A model generated the notes under the pieces. It saw only the letters and a program-made list of their open reading frames with translations, did no database searches and had not been told where the DNA came from. Shown one piece after another: positions 7,397-15,522 of a stretch of 64,000 nucleotides of DNA (position 1 is its first letter; the number at the start of each line of letters is the position of its first letter). The stretch is from JADJOY01 sp016713535 [NCBI: Deltaproteobacteria bacterium] (GTDB lineage Bacteria; JADJOY01), in NCBI GenBank assembly GCA_016713535.1, contig JADJOY010000037.1, positions 33,783-97,782 of the forward strand. Direction: 5' to 3'. A program made the position numbers and the translations under genes.

Positions 7397-8635
7397 TCAG
7401 CTCGCCGGCTGGACGGTGGCGCCGTCGGCGAGATCGGGGGGTGGGCTCACGACCACGCGATCGCCGGTCGAGAGCCCCGACTCGATCACCTGGTCCGCGC
7501 CCCGCGCCGGTCCGAGCTTGACGGCCACGGGTCGCGCGGCGTTCTTCGCGTCGAGCTTCCACACCTGCGACTCGCCGGCGCGGCTCACCACCGCGCCGCG
7601 CGGCACCACCAGCTCGGGCTCGCTGGCCGGCTCGGCGCTGCGCGAGAGAAACGTCACCTTGACCGACATCTCGAGCAGCACGCGCGCGTCGGGCTGATCG
7701 AACACCACCTTGGTGAGCACCGTCGCCTTCGCGCGATCGGCGGTGGGCACGATCTTCTTCACGCGGCCCGGGTACTTGGTCTCGGGGTAGGCGTCGAGCG
7801 CGATCTGCACCGGCGCGTCCGCCTGGATGCGCTGGATGTACGACTCCGACACGTCCGCCTCGACCTCGATGGAGCCCATGTCGGCGATGCTGACGACCGC
7901 GCCCCGCGAGCCGGGCGCGGAGGCCATGGGCGCCACCATCTCGCCGAGATCGGCGCTCTTGGTGAGCACGGTGCCGTCGAACGGCGCGCGGATGCGGGTG
8001 CTCTCGACCGCCACTTCCGCCGAGCGCACGCGCGCCTCGGCGGCCACGATCGCGGCGTCCGCGGTCGCCACCTCGGCCTCCGCGACCTTGCGGGTCGCGT
8101 TCGCCTGGTCGAGGTCGGCGGCGGAGAGGAGCTCCTGCGCGCTCAGATCACGGGCGCGGCCGTAGGCGACGTTCGCCTCGGCGACGCGCGCCTCGGCCTG
8201 CACCTTCCCGGCCTTGGCGCCGGTGAGGTTCGCGCGCGCGTGATCGAGGTCGGCCTCCACGTCGGCGCTCTCGACCCGCGCGATCACCTGCCCCTCGCTC
8301 ACGTGATCGCCTTCCTCGACGCCCAGGTAGACCAGCCGCCCCGTCGCCTTGGAGGCGACCGCGGCCTTGCGCTGCGCGACAACGTATCCCGAGGCCGTGA
8401 GCACCGCTTCGGTGGCGGACGGCGCGCGCACCGTGGCGGTGGCGGTCTTCACCTGCGGGAGCGGCGCGAGCCCCCGGGTGACCCGCACCGTGACGATCGC
8501 CGCCACCGCGACCGCCACGACGAAGCCCAGCACCACGAGCGTGGCGCGCCGCCCGCTGCGCGGAGGCACCGGTGGCGGGGGCTTTCGGTCGATCCGGAGC
8601 GCCGAAAGGTCGGGCTTGCGCGCGGGGTCGGCCAT
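7397..8635 (-). CDS. HlyD-family periplasmic adaptor (membrane fusion protein)
   Basis: This 412-aa protein has one N-terminal membrane helix (TLVVLGFVVAVAVAAIVTV). A biotinyl-lipoyl half-motif (GRLVYLGVEEGDHVSEGQVI) follows, then an alpha-helical hairpin rich in Ala/Glu (about residues 120-205), the second lipoyl half (TRIRAPFDGTVLTKSADLGE) and beta-barrel segments. It should link the inner-membrane ABC permeases to an outer-membrane channel. No TolC-like gene is present in the window. ATG 8635 gives a short cytoplasmic basic N-terminus. The upstream lipoprotein gene stops 14 bp before it. Confidence 0.92.
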   Translation of the reverse strand: MADPARKPDLSALRIDRKPPPPVPPRSGRRATLVVLGFVVAVAVAAIVTVRVTRGLAPLPQVKTATATVRAPSATEAVLTASGYVVAQRKAAVASKATGRLVYLGVEEGDHVSEGQVIARVESADVEADLDHARANLTGAKAGKVQAEARVAEANVAYGRARDLSAQELLSAADLDQANATRKVAEAEVATADAAIVAAEARVRSAEVAVESTRIRAPFDGTVLTKSADLGEMVAPMASAPGSRGAVVSIADMGSIEVEADVSESYIQRIQADAPVQIALDAYPETKYPGRVKKIVPTADRAKATVLTKVVFDQPDARVLLEMSVKVTFLSRSAEPASEPELVVPRGAVVSRAGESQVWKLDAKNAARPVAVKLGPARGADQVIESGLSTGDRVVVSPPPDLADGATVQPAS

Positions 8636-8649
8636 CCGGACGGGCACCG

Positions 8650-9468
8650 TCACGAGACGGTGCGGTTCCCTCGCGCCATGCGCAGCGTGTACGACTCGCC
8701 GGTGGTGGTGTCGGTGCCGGTCCCGCTGAGCACGCACTGATCGGCGACCAGCGTGAGCGCGAGGGTCTCGTTGCCGACCTGCACGACGTAGCTTCCGCGC
8801 GTGCCGCTCGCGCAGCGTCCCGTGAAGTCGTTCTGGACGCTCTCGCCGTTGCGCTCGAAGACCCACACGCCGCGGATCTGGTCGCACGAGCTGTCGTCGA
8901 TCTGGACGTACTCGCGGCCGGTCGCGCCGCCCACGAACTCGTGGTTGCCCACCCACACGCCGTCGAGCTCCATGTTGGCGTCGTTGGGGCACTCGGGTGG
9001 GGCGGACTGCTTGGTCAGGGTCAGGTTGAGCACCGAGGCGTTCGCGGTGGTGGTACCGGAGCCCGTGATGGCGCAGCCGTCGGTCGTGTTCAGGCTCACC
9101 ACGTCGGCGACCGGCAAGCCGAGCGAGAGGCCGCAGGTTCGCAGTTCCTGGTTTTTCCCGCTGCAGGAGCCGTCCACGAACAGCGTGGTGGCGGTGTCGC
9201 CCCGGACGTAGGTCCAGAAGCCCTTCACGTCGGTGCCGCCGCCCTTCTCGAGAAACGACGTGGTCTCGGTGCCCTGGATCGAGTTACCGCTCGGGTCGGT
9301 GAGCACGTGCTCGCCGCTCCAGGTGCCGCTCAGGTCGGCGAGCTCGAACGGACAAGGGTCGTTGATGCCACCGCCACCGCAGCTTCCGGCCAGGAGCGCT
9401 CCGGCGGCCACGCACGAGGTGGTCCACAGCCACGGCTGGCGCACGTCCCGATTCATGAGCGATGTCAT
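8650..9468 (-). CDS. Putative lipoprotein, 272 aa
   Basis: The function is not recognised. The N-terminus (TTSCVAAGALLAGSCGGGG) is a lipoprotein-type signal with a slightly atypical lipobox AGSC. The mature part seems to hold two similar beta-rich modules, each beginning with a 'W.G.H' pattern (LSGTWSGEHVLTDPSGN and LDGVWVGNHEFVGGATG) and ending in a TxxGxxxL segment with paired cysteines. ATG 9468 is preceded by a G-rich ribosome site. A second ATG lies at 9456. It is the first gene of the leftward ABC cluster and may be its substrate-related or outer-membrane component. Confidence 0.75.
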   Translation of the reverse strand: MTSLMNRDVRQPWLWTTSCVAAGALLAGSCGGGGINDPCPFELADLSGTWSGEHVLTDPSGNSIQGTETTSFLEKGGGTDVKGFWTYVRGDTATTLFVDGSCSGKNQELRTCGLSLGLPVADVVSLNTTDGCAITGSGTTTANASVLNLTLTKQSAPPECPNDANMELDGVWVGNHEFVGGATGREYVQIDDSSCDQIRGVWVFERNGESVQNDFTGRCASGTRGSYVVQVGNETLALTLVADQCVLSGTGTDTTTGESYTLRMARGNRTVS

Positions 9469-9650
9469 CGGCCCCCCTGGCTGTCTCGATTTCGCGTGGA
9501 ACGAGCGCGCCACTATAGCCATCGGCGAGACGGCCCTCCAAGGCGCCGCATCGCCGCTGCCAGCCCCTGGATTGCGTGACAATGCCGGCAGGAAAGTGTC
9601 ACACTGGCCCGTCCTGTCCCGCCCCGGTGCGAACCCACGAGACCTCCCGA

Positions 9651-10559
9651 ATGAAGCGTTCCGCGGCCGCCCTCGCCGCCATCGTGTGCGCCGCCGGCGC
9701 ACTCGGGGCGACTCGCTATCAGAGCCACAGGAAACACGCGGAGGCCGATGCGCGCTACGCCACCGTCGTGAGCTTGCTCGCCTCCGACCCTTCCGTCACC
9801 CAGAAGGGGGGGCGGGCCCTCGACGAGATGGGCGAAGCCGCCGTGGCGCCACTGATGCGTGCCCTCGAGGAGGGCGAGCCGGCCATCCAGCACAGCGCCG
9901 CGTACGCGCTCGGTCAGGTCGGCTGGCAGCCCGACGTGACGGTCACCGCGCTGGTGCGCCACCTCAAGGACACCGACAGCGAGGCGCGGATCGCCGCGGC
10001 CTGGGGCCTCGGCACGATGGGCAAGAAGGCCGCGGACGCGGTGCCCGCGCTCGAGACCAACCTCGGCGACCCCGAGCCGGGTCCGCGCATGGCCGCGGCA
10101 CGTGCGATGGGGAAGAGCGGCCCCGCTGCGGCCCGCACGGCGCCGGGCCTCATCACCGGGCTCAAGGACTCCGAGCGCATGGTTCGCCAGTGGTCGGCCT
10201 GGTCGCTCGGCAAGATCGACGCGCCGGCGCAGCACGCGGTGCCCGCGCTCGCCGAGGCCCTCGACGATCCCATCGCGGGCGTGCGGCGGTCCGCCGCGCT
10301 CTCGCTCGGCAACTTCCAGGAAGAGGCCAAGCCCGCCGTCCCGGCGCTGATCAAGGCGCTCGACGATCAGAGCGAGCCCGTGCGCGCGTTCTCGACCTGG
10401 GCGCTCGGGTCGATCGGGCCCGACGCTCGCGACGCGCTGCCGAGGCTCACCGCGATGAAGCCCGACCCGAATTCCCAGTTCGCGTCGTACCTGAGCAACG
10501 CGATCGCCAGCATCTCGTCCGGCCGCAAGCCCGCGGCGCACGCCGAGCCCCAGACCTGA
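9651..10559 (+). CDS. HEAT-repeat (PBS lyase-type) protein
   Basis: The 302-aa protein has an N-terminal hydrophobic signal or anchor (AAALAAIVCAAGALGATR). About seven HEAT repeats follow, with the recurrent pattern 'AVPALxxALxDxxxxVRxxAAxALGxxG', for example VPALAEALDDPIAGVRRSAA. These repeats form a superhelical scaffold for protein binding, so no catalysis is predicted. ATG 9651 was chosen because the signal segment begins there. The upstream in-frame ATG at 9576 has no such segment. It is divergent from the lipoprotein gene, with 182 bp between starts for both promoters. Confidence 0.85.
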   Translation: MKRSAAALAAIVCAAGALGATRYQSHRKHAEADARYATVVSLLASDPSVTQKGGRALDEMGEAAVAPLMRALEEGEPAIQHSAAYALGQVGWQPDVTVTALVRHLKDTDSEARIAAAWGLGTMGKKAADAVPALETNLGDPEPGPRMAAARAMGKSGPAAARTAPGLITGLKDSERMVRQWSAWSLGKIDAPAQHAVPALAEALDDPIAGVRRSAALSLGNFQEEAKPAVPALIKALDDQSEPVRAFSTWALGSIGPDARDALPRLTAMKPDPNSQFASYLSNAIASISSGRKPAAHAEPQT

Positions 10560-10611
10560 GCGCGCCTCCGAGCCGGGACGTCGCCCTCGGGCCGAAAGGT
10601 CCGCCCCCATC

Positions 10612-11326
10612 GTGTCCGCCCTCCGCTATCTCCCGCCCAACGCCGTCACCCTCGCCAGTCTCACCTGTGGGCTGATCGCGATCCTCTACGGGGTGGAGGG
10701 GCCAGCCGCAGCTCGCGAGCTGGTTCATCCTGTATTCGGTGCTCCTCGACGGGCTCGACGGCCCGCTGGCGCGGCTGCTCAACGCGCAGAGCCGGATGGG
10801 TGGCGAGCTCGACTCGTTCGCGGACTTCGTGTCGTTCGGCCTCGCGCCCGCGTTCCTGCTCGCGGGCGTCGGCGAGCCGACCGGTCCGCTCAGCGGTCCG
10901 CGCCTCCTGCACCTGCTCGGGCTGATCTACGTGTTCGGCTGCGTGCTCAGGCTGGCGCGGTACAACGTCCTCGACGGCAAGGCGTACCCGGGGCTCTTCC
11001 GCGGCATTCCCTCGACCTTCGCCGGCGGGCTGGTCGCCGCCTCGGTGCTGGTCGCGATCCGGGCCTCCGTCGACCTCGAGACGCGCGCGATGGGCCTCGC
11101 GTTCCTGCTCGGCGCGCTCGGCCTGCTGATGGTGAGCCCGATCTACATCCCCCGCGTCGGCTCGGCGCGGACCCAGCTCTGGAAGCGCCTCACGGTGATC
11201 AACCTCGCCGCGGTGTGGATCCTGGTGCTCACGCGATCGCTGCCCGAGTACCTGCTGGCGTGCGGGATCGCGTACTTCGTGGGCGGGAGCATCGTGGGCG
11301 CGCAGCGCGTGCGCGAGCTGCGCTAG
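10612..11326 (+). pseudogene. pssA: CDP-diacylglycerol-serine O-phosphatidyltransferase, frameshifted
   Basis: The enzyme makes phosphatidylserine for phosphatidylethanolamine synthesis. The first part, from GTG 10612, reads VSALRYLPPNAVTLASLTCG, then LIAILYGVEG, the usual start. The rest is in the next frame (SWFILYSVLLDGLDGPLARL, then LNAQSRMGGELDSFADFVSFG), with the CDP-alcohol transferase motif DG..AR..G..D...D complete. The shift is one extra base in the GGTGGAGGGGCC run near 10693-10703. Total length 715 bp (3n+1) fits a single insertion. Without a shift, translation could start only at 10739 and would lose the first membrane helix. The cause is a sequencing error or a real mutation. 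Confidence 0.82.
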
Positions 11327-11332
11327 GTTGCT

Positions 11333-11355
11333 CGGGGGGCTGTTCAAGCCCCCCG
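11333..11355 (+). terminator. Family A hairpin directly after pssA
   Basis: A 9-bp perfect stem CGGGGGGCT-gttca-AGCCCCCCG begins 7 bp after the stop codon. A second perfect 9-bp hairpin (CCCGCCGGG/CCCGGCGGG) follows at 11356-11380. The orientation matches the gene, and a terminator role is inferred. Confidence 0.5.
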
Positions 11356-11382
11356 CCCGCCGGGAGTGAATCCCGGCGGGGC

Positions 11383-11998
11383 CCACCCCCAAGACACTCG
11401 CTTCGCTCGTGCGGTCGCGCCGCGACCGGCCAGGTCACGAGTCCGCTCGTCGCGCCAGCCGGCTGATCGGGTATCGATCTCGGCGGGTTCCAGCCCCCCG
11501 CCCGCCGGAGGGTCGCGCGTCGCGCGACCGGCGACACGCTCCGCAGTTGCATCGCCGGTTAGGTCGTTCGCTGTACGCAGGCCACCCCCAAGACACTCGC
11601 TTCGCTCGTGCGGTCGCGCCGCGACCGGCCAGGTCACGAGTCCGCTCGTCGCGCCAGCCGGCTGATCGGGTATCGATCTCGGCGGGTTCCAGCCCCCTGC
11701 CCGCCGGAGGGTCGCGCGTCGCGCGACCGGCGACACGCTCCGCAGTTGCATCGCCGGTTAGGTCGTTCGCTGTACGCAGGCCACCCCCAAGACACTCGCT
11801 TCGCTCGTGCGGTCGCGCCGCGACCGGCCAGGTCACGAGTCCGCTCGTCGCGCCACCCGGCTGATCGGGTATCGATCTCGGCGGGTTTCAGCCCCCCGCC
11901 CGCCGGAGGGTCGCGCGTCGCGCGACCGGCGACACGCTCCGCAGTTGCATCGCCGGTTAGGTCGTTCGCTGTACGCAGGCCACCCCCAAGACACTCGG
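11383..11998 (+). repeat. Three tandem 199-bp repeats plus a partial fourth
   Basis: The unit begins CCACCCCCAAGACACTCG at 11383, 11582 and 11781, with a partial copy at 11980, so the spacing is exactly 199 bp each time. The copies differ by only a few substitutions (for example GTTCCAGCCCCCCG, GTTCCAGCCCCCTG and GTTTCAGCCCCCCG). Each unit contains the palindrome GGTCGCGCGTCGCGCGACC. The unit derives from the right part of a family A element. The gap 11327-12187 has no gene. Confidence 0.93.
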
Positions 11999-12025
11999 CT
12001 AACGCTGGTGGCGTAGCGCTGCGAT

Positions 12026-12160
12026 CGTGAATCTTCCCATCCGGGTCGCTCACGCAAGCAGCGTGGACCCGGCGACGGGGGATGGAACCCCCGCCGCTAC
12101 GATGCCTTTCGTAGCGCGGGGGGCTCCGCCCCCCCGCGGCGCTTCGCTCGTGCGATCACG
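12026..12160 (+). repeat. Family B three-hairpin repeat
   Basis: The copy starts GTGAATCTTCCCATCCGGGT, then CGCTCAC, GGCGACGGGGGATGGAACCC, the CGCTACGA...TCGTAGCG hairpin, GCGGGGGGCTCCGCCCCCCC and GCTTCGCTCG. It directly follows the 199-bp array and lies downstream of the leftward AI-2E-type gene. Confidence 0.8.
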
Positions 12161-12187
12161 CGAGATCCGGTACGGCCCGGGGCGCGC

Positions 12188-13468
12188 TCAGCGCGTCGGG
12201 ACGCGCGACGGCGCGCGGCCGGGGACACCCGCCTCGCCGCGGGACGTGCGGCGCTCGGCGGCGAGCCCGGCGGGCGTCGGACCGCTGTCCCCCATCGGCA
12301 GCGGCACCCGAGAAGGCTCGGCCGGATGGCTCGCCGGCAGCCCCGGAACGTGCTCGAGCTCGTGCCGCACGAAGAGCAGGAGCGGGATCGCGAGGATCAG
12401 TCCCACGAGCCCCAGCAGCACCTCCGCCACCACCAGCGCGGCGAGGGTCACGGCCATCGGCAACTTCACGATGTCGCCGATGATCTTCGAGTTCAGGAAG
12501 TATTCGAGCTTGTGGATCGCGATCAGGAGCCCGATGCAGATGAGGGCGCCCCACACTCCGATCGACGCGAAGGCCACGCACGTGAGCACCGCGTTCGAGA
12601 TCAGATTGCCGACGATCGGCAGCAGCCCGCACAGGAACACGGTCAGCACCAGCGCGAGCGGCTGCGGCAAGCCGAGGCCCAGCACCACCAGCATCGAGAT
12701 CACGGTGTTGATGCCGGCGATGATGAGCTGACCGCCCATCACGCGCTTGAAGTAGTAGTAGAAGACCCGCACCCGCACGATGCCGAAGCGGTAGAGGAAC
12801 CCGAGCAAGCTCTGCGGGCGGCGCCCGAACACCACATCCAAGGCTTGCAGGTCATGGTAGAGCAGCAGGTTCAGGACCAGCGCGAACACGAAGTACACCA
12901 CCCAGCTGGACAACCTCGAGACCGCGCCGGTGACGGAGGGCACGAGGTCGCCCGCGAACTTGATGCCCTCGGTGACCTGGCCGACGACGTCGTCCTGGGT
13001 CACGTATTGCGACAGGTTCCAGCGTGCGTTGGCCTCCGCGTACGCGTGGATCGCCTGCTCCTTCACCGCCACGGCCACCGCCGGCACGAGCCGCAGCAGG
13101 TCGGGGACGAACTTGAACACCAGCGCGGCGGTGAGCGCCGTGACCGCGATGTAGAGCAGCGCGAACATCGCCGCCTTGGGCACGAACGGCACCCAGCGCC
13201 GGAGGTCGTGCGTGAGCACGTCCGACACCAGGAACAGGAACAGGAACGCCACCGCGAAGGTGGTGAGCTTGGTCGCGAAGATCAGCACCACCGGGACGGC
13301 GAGGAAGGCGTATCCGACCAGGTACGGGTGCGCCTCCAGGAACGTGTTGCGGCGCGCCTCCCACTCCTCCTCCGCCTTGGAGCGGAAGAGCAGCGTGGTC
13401 TGATCGAACTCGGGCGGTGTGGACGGGCTCGACACGCGGCGAAGAGGGTACCATAGAGAATCCGCCAC
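12188..13468 (-). CDS. AI-2E family (PerM/YdiK-type) membrane transporter
   Basis: The 426-aa integral membrane protein has two N-terminal hydrophobic segments (LVGYAFLAVPVVLIFATKLT), a large middle domain, and a C-terminal block of helices. The block includes LPIVGNLISNAVLTCVAF and LNSKIIGDIVKLPM, matching the AI-2E transporter superfamily. Substrates in this family vary (autoinducer-2, Na+/H+, others), so the substrate is unknown. The C-terminal 50 residues are a disordered basic tail. GTG 13468 leaves only 32 bp to the divergent thioredoxin-like start. GTG 13435 is an alternative that would leave more promoter space. Confidence 0.87.
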   Translation of the reverse strand: MADSLWYPLRRVSSPSTPPEFDQTTLLFRSKAEEEWEARRNTFLEAHPYLVGYAFLAVPVVLIFATKLTTFAVAFLFLFLVSDVLTHDLRRWVPFVPKAAMFALLYIAVTALTAALVFKFVPDLLRLVPAVAVAVKEQAIHAYAEANARWNLSQYVTQDDVVGQVTEGIKFAGDLVPSVTGAVSRLSSWVVYFVFALVLNLLLYHDLQALDVVFGRRPQSLLGFLYRFGIVRVRVFYYYFKRVMGGQLIIAGINTVISMLVVLGLGLPQPLALVLTVFLCGLLPIVGNLISNAVLTCVAFASIGVWGALICIGLLIAIHKLEYFLNSKIIGDIVKLPMAVTLAALVVAEVLLGLVGLILAIPLLLFVRHELEHVPGLPASHPAEPSRVPLPMGDSGPTPAGLAAERRTSRGEAGVPGRAPSRVPTR

Positions 13469-13500
13469 TGATGAAGGCGCGGGTGCGCGCGAGGAAGCCG

Positions 13501-14358
13501 ATGAAAGCGAACGTCGTGGACGTATCCGAGAGCACTTTCGCGCAGGAAGTGATCGAGCGCTCGCAACAGGTGCCGGTGCTCGTCGACTTCTGGGCGCCGT
13601 GGTGCGGCCCGTGCCGGGCGCTGACCCCGGTGCTCGAGGACATCGCGGAGAAAGGCGCTGGCAAGTGGGTGCTCGCGAAGGTCAACTCCGACGAGAACCC
13701 GCGCCTCGCCGAGCAGTTCGGGGTGCGCGGCATCCCGAACGTCAAGGCGTTCCGCGACGGCCAGCTCGTCGACGAGTTCACCGGTGCCTTGCCGCGTGCG
13801 TCGATCGAGCGCTTCCTCGAGCGGCTGGTTCCCAGCGAGCTCGACGAGCGCGTCTCCGCCGCCGTGGCGCAGATGGAGGGCGGCGACCTGGCCGGCGCGC
13901 GCAGCCTGCTCGAAGGGGTGCTCGCGCAGAAGCACGACCACGACGGCGCGATCCTGGCCCTCGCCAAGCTGGAGCTCGACGAGGGGCATGCCGACAAGAG
14001 CATCACGTTGCTCGACCGCCTGCCGGACGGCGGTCCGGTGGGTCCGGCGGTGCGGCTGCTGCGCGCGGAGGCACGGCTGGCGGCCGCGCCCACCGACGAG
14101 GACGCGGCCGCGCTCGCGGCGCGCGTGGCGGCCGACCCGCGCGACCTCGACGCCCGCTTCGCGCTCGCGCGTCTCGCCGCACGCAGCGGGGACCTCGACC
14201 GCGCGGCGGAGGAGCTACTCGCGATCTTGAGCCGCAAGCGCGACTTCAAGGGTGGCGAGGCGCGGGTCGCGCTCCTCGACATCCTCGAGATCCTCGGGCC
14301 CCACGAGCCGCGCGCCGAGCAATACCGAAGCCGGCTGTCGTCGATCCTGTTCGCGTGA
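13501..14358 (+). CDS. Thioredoxin-TPR protein (CnoX/YbbN-like)
   Basis: The 285-aa protein has an N-terminal thioredoxin domain with the redox motif WAPWCGPC (Cys35, Cys38) and the cis-proline loop VRGIPNVKAF. A helical TPR-like domain (about residues 120-285) follows, as in YbbN/CnoX. Such proteins act as chaperone-redox hybrids. E. coli YbbN lacks the second cysteine, but here CxxC is complete. ATG 13501 has GAGGAAG just upstream and starts the domain. ATG 13471 is a weaker alternative. Its start is back-to-back with the AI-2E-type gene. Confidence 0.92.
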   Translation: MKANVVDVSESTFAQEVIERSQQVPVLVDFWAPWCGPCRALTPVLEDIAEKGAGKWVLAKVNSDENPRLAEQFGVRGIPNVKAFRDGQLVDEFTGALPRASIERFLERLVPSELDERVSAAVAQMEGGDLAGARSLLEGVLAQKHDHDGAILALAKLELDEGHADKSITLLDRLPDGGPVGPAVRLLRAEARLAAAPTDEDAAALAARVAADPRDLDARFALARLAARSGDLDRAAEELLAILSRKRDFKGGEARVALLDILEILGPHEPRAEQYRSRLSSILFA

Positions 14359-14397
14359 TTCCGGGGCCCTCGGCTTCCGCTCGCGGCGTCGCGCCGA

Positions 14398-14525
14398 GGC
14401 CGGGAATCTTTCCATCGGGGTCGCTCACGGAAGCCGCGGAGGCCCGGCGACGGGGGATGGAACCCCCGTCGCTACGAGGGCCTTTCGTGGCGCGGGGGGC
14501 TTCATCCCTCCGCGGGGCGAGCCGG
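14398..14525 (+). repeat. Family B three-hairpin repeat
   Basis: The copy begins GGAATCTTTCCATCGGGGTC, then GCTCACGGAAGCCGCGGAGG, GGCGACGGGGGATGGAACCC, CCGTCGCTACGAGGGCC and a third, degraded hairpin (GCGGGGGGCTTCATCCCTCC). It lies between convergent genes. Confidence 0.75.
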
Positions 14526-14574
14526 GATCCAGTGGAAGGCGGGCTGCTGACAGGCTGCTGAAAAAGGTGCGCGC

Positions 14575-14690
14575 CAGAGGCGCGCCGACGAGCGTAGCGA
14601 GTCGGCTCGAGGGTGGGGCCCCGCAAAGAACGCGCTTCTTGCGGGGCGGGGGTCTGGAACAGACCCCCGCCCGCCTGGAGGGCGTCTATC
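14575..14690 (-). repeat. Family A hairpin repeat with terminator-like stem
   Basis: The copy holds GAGGGTGGGGCCCCGC, a hairpin with CTTCTTGCGGGG, and the perfect stem GGGGGTCTG-GAA-CAGACCCCC at 14648-14668. It is about 50 bp downstream of the stop of the leftward lipoprotein gene (14717) and in the same orientation. Confidence 0.75.
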
Positions 14691-14716
14691 CCTGGAGGGC
14701 CGAGCCTGGTCCGGGA

Positions 14717-15181
14717 TCAGTCCGAACGCAGCTTGCCCGCGAGGCGGAAGATCCGCGCCGGCGTTCCGGTGTACGTCTTAGCGCCGCAGTAAGCGGCGAG
14801 GCTGCCGGAGAGGTCCGGGCGGTCACCTCGGCGCGACAGGCTGAGCGCGAGGGTGATCGGGCGCGAGCCGCAGGGTCCGCCGCGGATCGCGGGCGCGTCG
14901 AAGCCCGCGGTGTAGAGGCGCGTGTGCGCCTCGGGAAAATCCTCGAGCACGCCGATTCCCTCGTAGCGCTTGCCGCTCTCCAGCAGATCGAAGCCCGTCC
15001 GAGGAGTGAGCGCGACGTCGAGGTTCGAGCCGTCGCGGTCGATCTCGACGGTCGCCTGGTAGCGGATCTCGAAGCTGAGATCGGCGACGAGGTGCTCGGG
15101 GGTGCCGCTCCTCGAGCCGCTGGAGCAGCCGCCGCACAGGGCGAGCGCCACGAGCGCGGCGAGCGTCGGGAGACGTCTCAT
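14717..15181 (-). CDS. Putative lipoprotein, 154 aa
   Basis: This is an unrecognised small lipoprotein. The start ATG 15181 gives MRRLPTLAALVALALCGGCS, a short lipoprotein signal ending at CGGC. The mature protein is beta-rich (LVADLSFEIRYQATVEIDRD, then LDVALTPRTGFDLLESG), with a cysteine pair later (GGPCGSRPI, AAYCGAK). It is divergent from the FmdB-like gene. The longer open frame to 15280 would put a charged leader before the signal and is rejected. Confidence 0.72.
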   Translation of the reverse strand: MRRLPTLAALVALALCGGCSSGSRSGTPEHLVADLSFEIRYQATVEIDRDGSNLDVALTPRTGFDLLESGKRYEGIGVLEDFPEAHTRLYTAGFDAPAIRGGPCGSRPITLALSLSRRGDRPDLSGSLAAYCGAKTYTGTPARIFRLAGKLRSD

Positions 15182-15272
15182 GGGCGGACCGTCCTTGACC
15201 AGCTTGGGCCTGGTTCTTAGCATGATCCGCCTCGGCGGCGGCGCGCCGCGATCGTCTCGAGAGGACCTTCCG

Positions 15273-15509
15273 ATGCCCATCCGTGAATATCAGTGCACGA
15301 GTTGCGACACGCGCTTCGAGCAGCTCGAGCTCATGAGCAAGCCGCCCAAGGCGGTGTGCCCGTCGTGTGGCGGCGCCAAGGTCGAGAAGCTCTTCTCGGC
15401 GTTCGCCGTCGGCTCGGACGCCGGCGCGAACGCGCGCATGGCGGCCGTCGAGAGCGGGCCGTGCGGCTCGTGCGGCGCGGCGCAGCGCGGCGCATGCGGC
15501 ATGGACTGA
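15273..15509 (+). CDS. FmdB-family zinc ribbon protein
   Basis: The 78-aa protein starts MPIREYQCTSCDTRFEQLEL, the classic FmdB putative regulatory domain. It has two CxxC knuckles (Cys8/Cys11 and Cys29/Cys32) expected to bind one Zn2+. The C-terminus adds four more cysteines (GPCGSCGAAQRGACG), a common but unexplained tail in this family. The function is unknown beyond a suspected regulatory role. GAGAGGA lies about 10 bp upstream of the ATG. The gene is too small for any other domain. Confidence 0.88.
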   Translation: MPIREYQCTSCDTRFEQLELMSKPPKAVCPSCGGAKVEKLFSAFAVGSDAGANARMAAVESGPCGSCGAAQRGACGMD

Positions 15510-15522
15510 GCCGTCCCGGTCC

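Noticed and set aside
8636-8992. Upstream extension of the HlyD-like adaptor frame to 8992
   Set aside because: The extra residues overlap the preceding lipoprotein gene and are Arg-rich. The conserved start with the membrane helix is at ATG 8635.
10690-10740. Programmed ribosomal frameshift in pssA (and at the other broken genes)
   Set aside because: No slippery heptamer and downstream structure typical of programmed sites was seen, and unrelated genes are broken in the same way. Error or mutation is simpler.
11383-11998. CRISPR array
   Set aside because: The repeats are 199 bp with no unique spacers, and no cas genes are nearby.
11366-12057. Several 70-150-aa open frames in both strands
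   Set aside because: All are translations of the 199-bp tandem array. Identical peptides recur with the repeat and have no domain.
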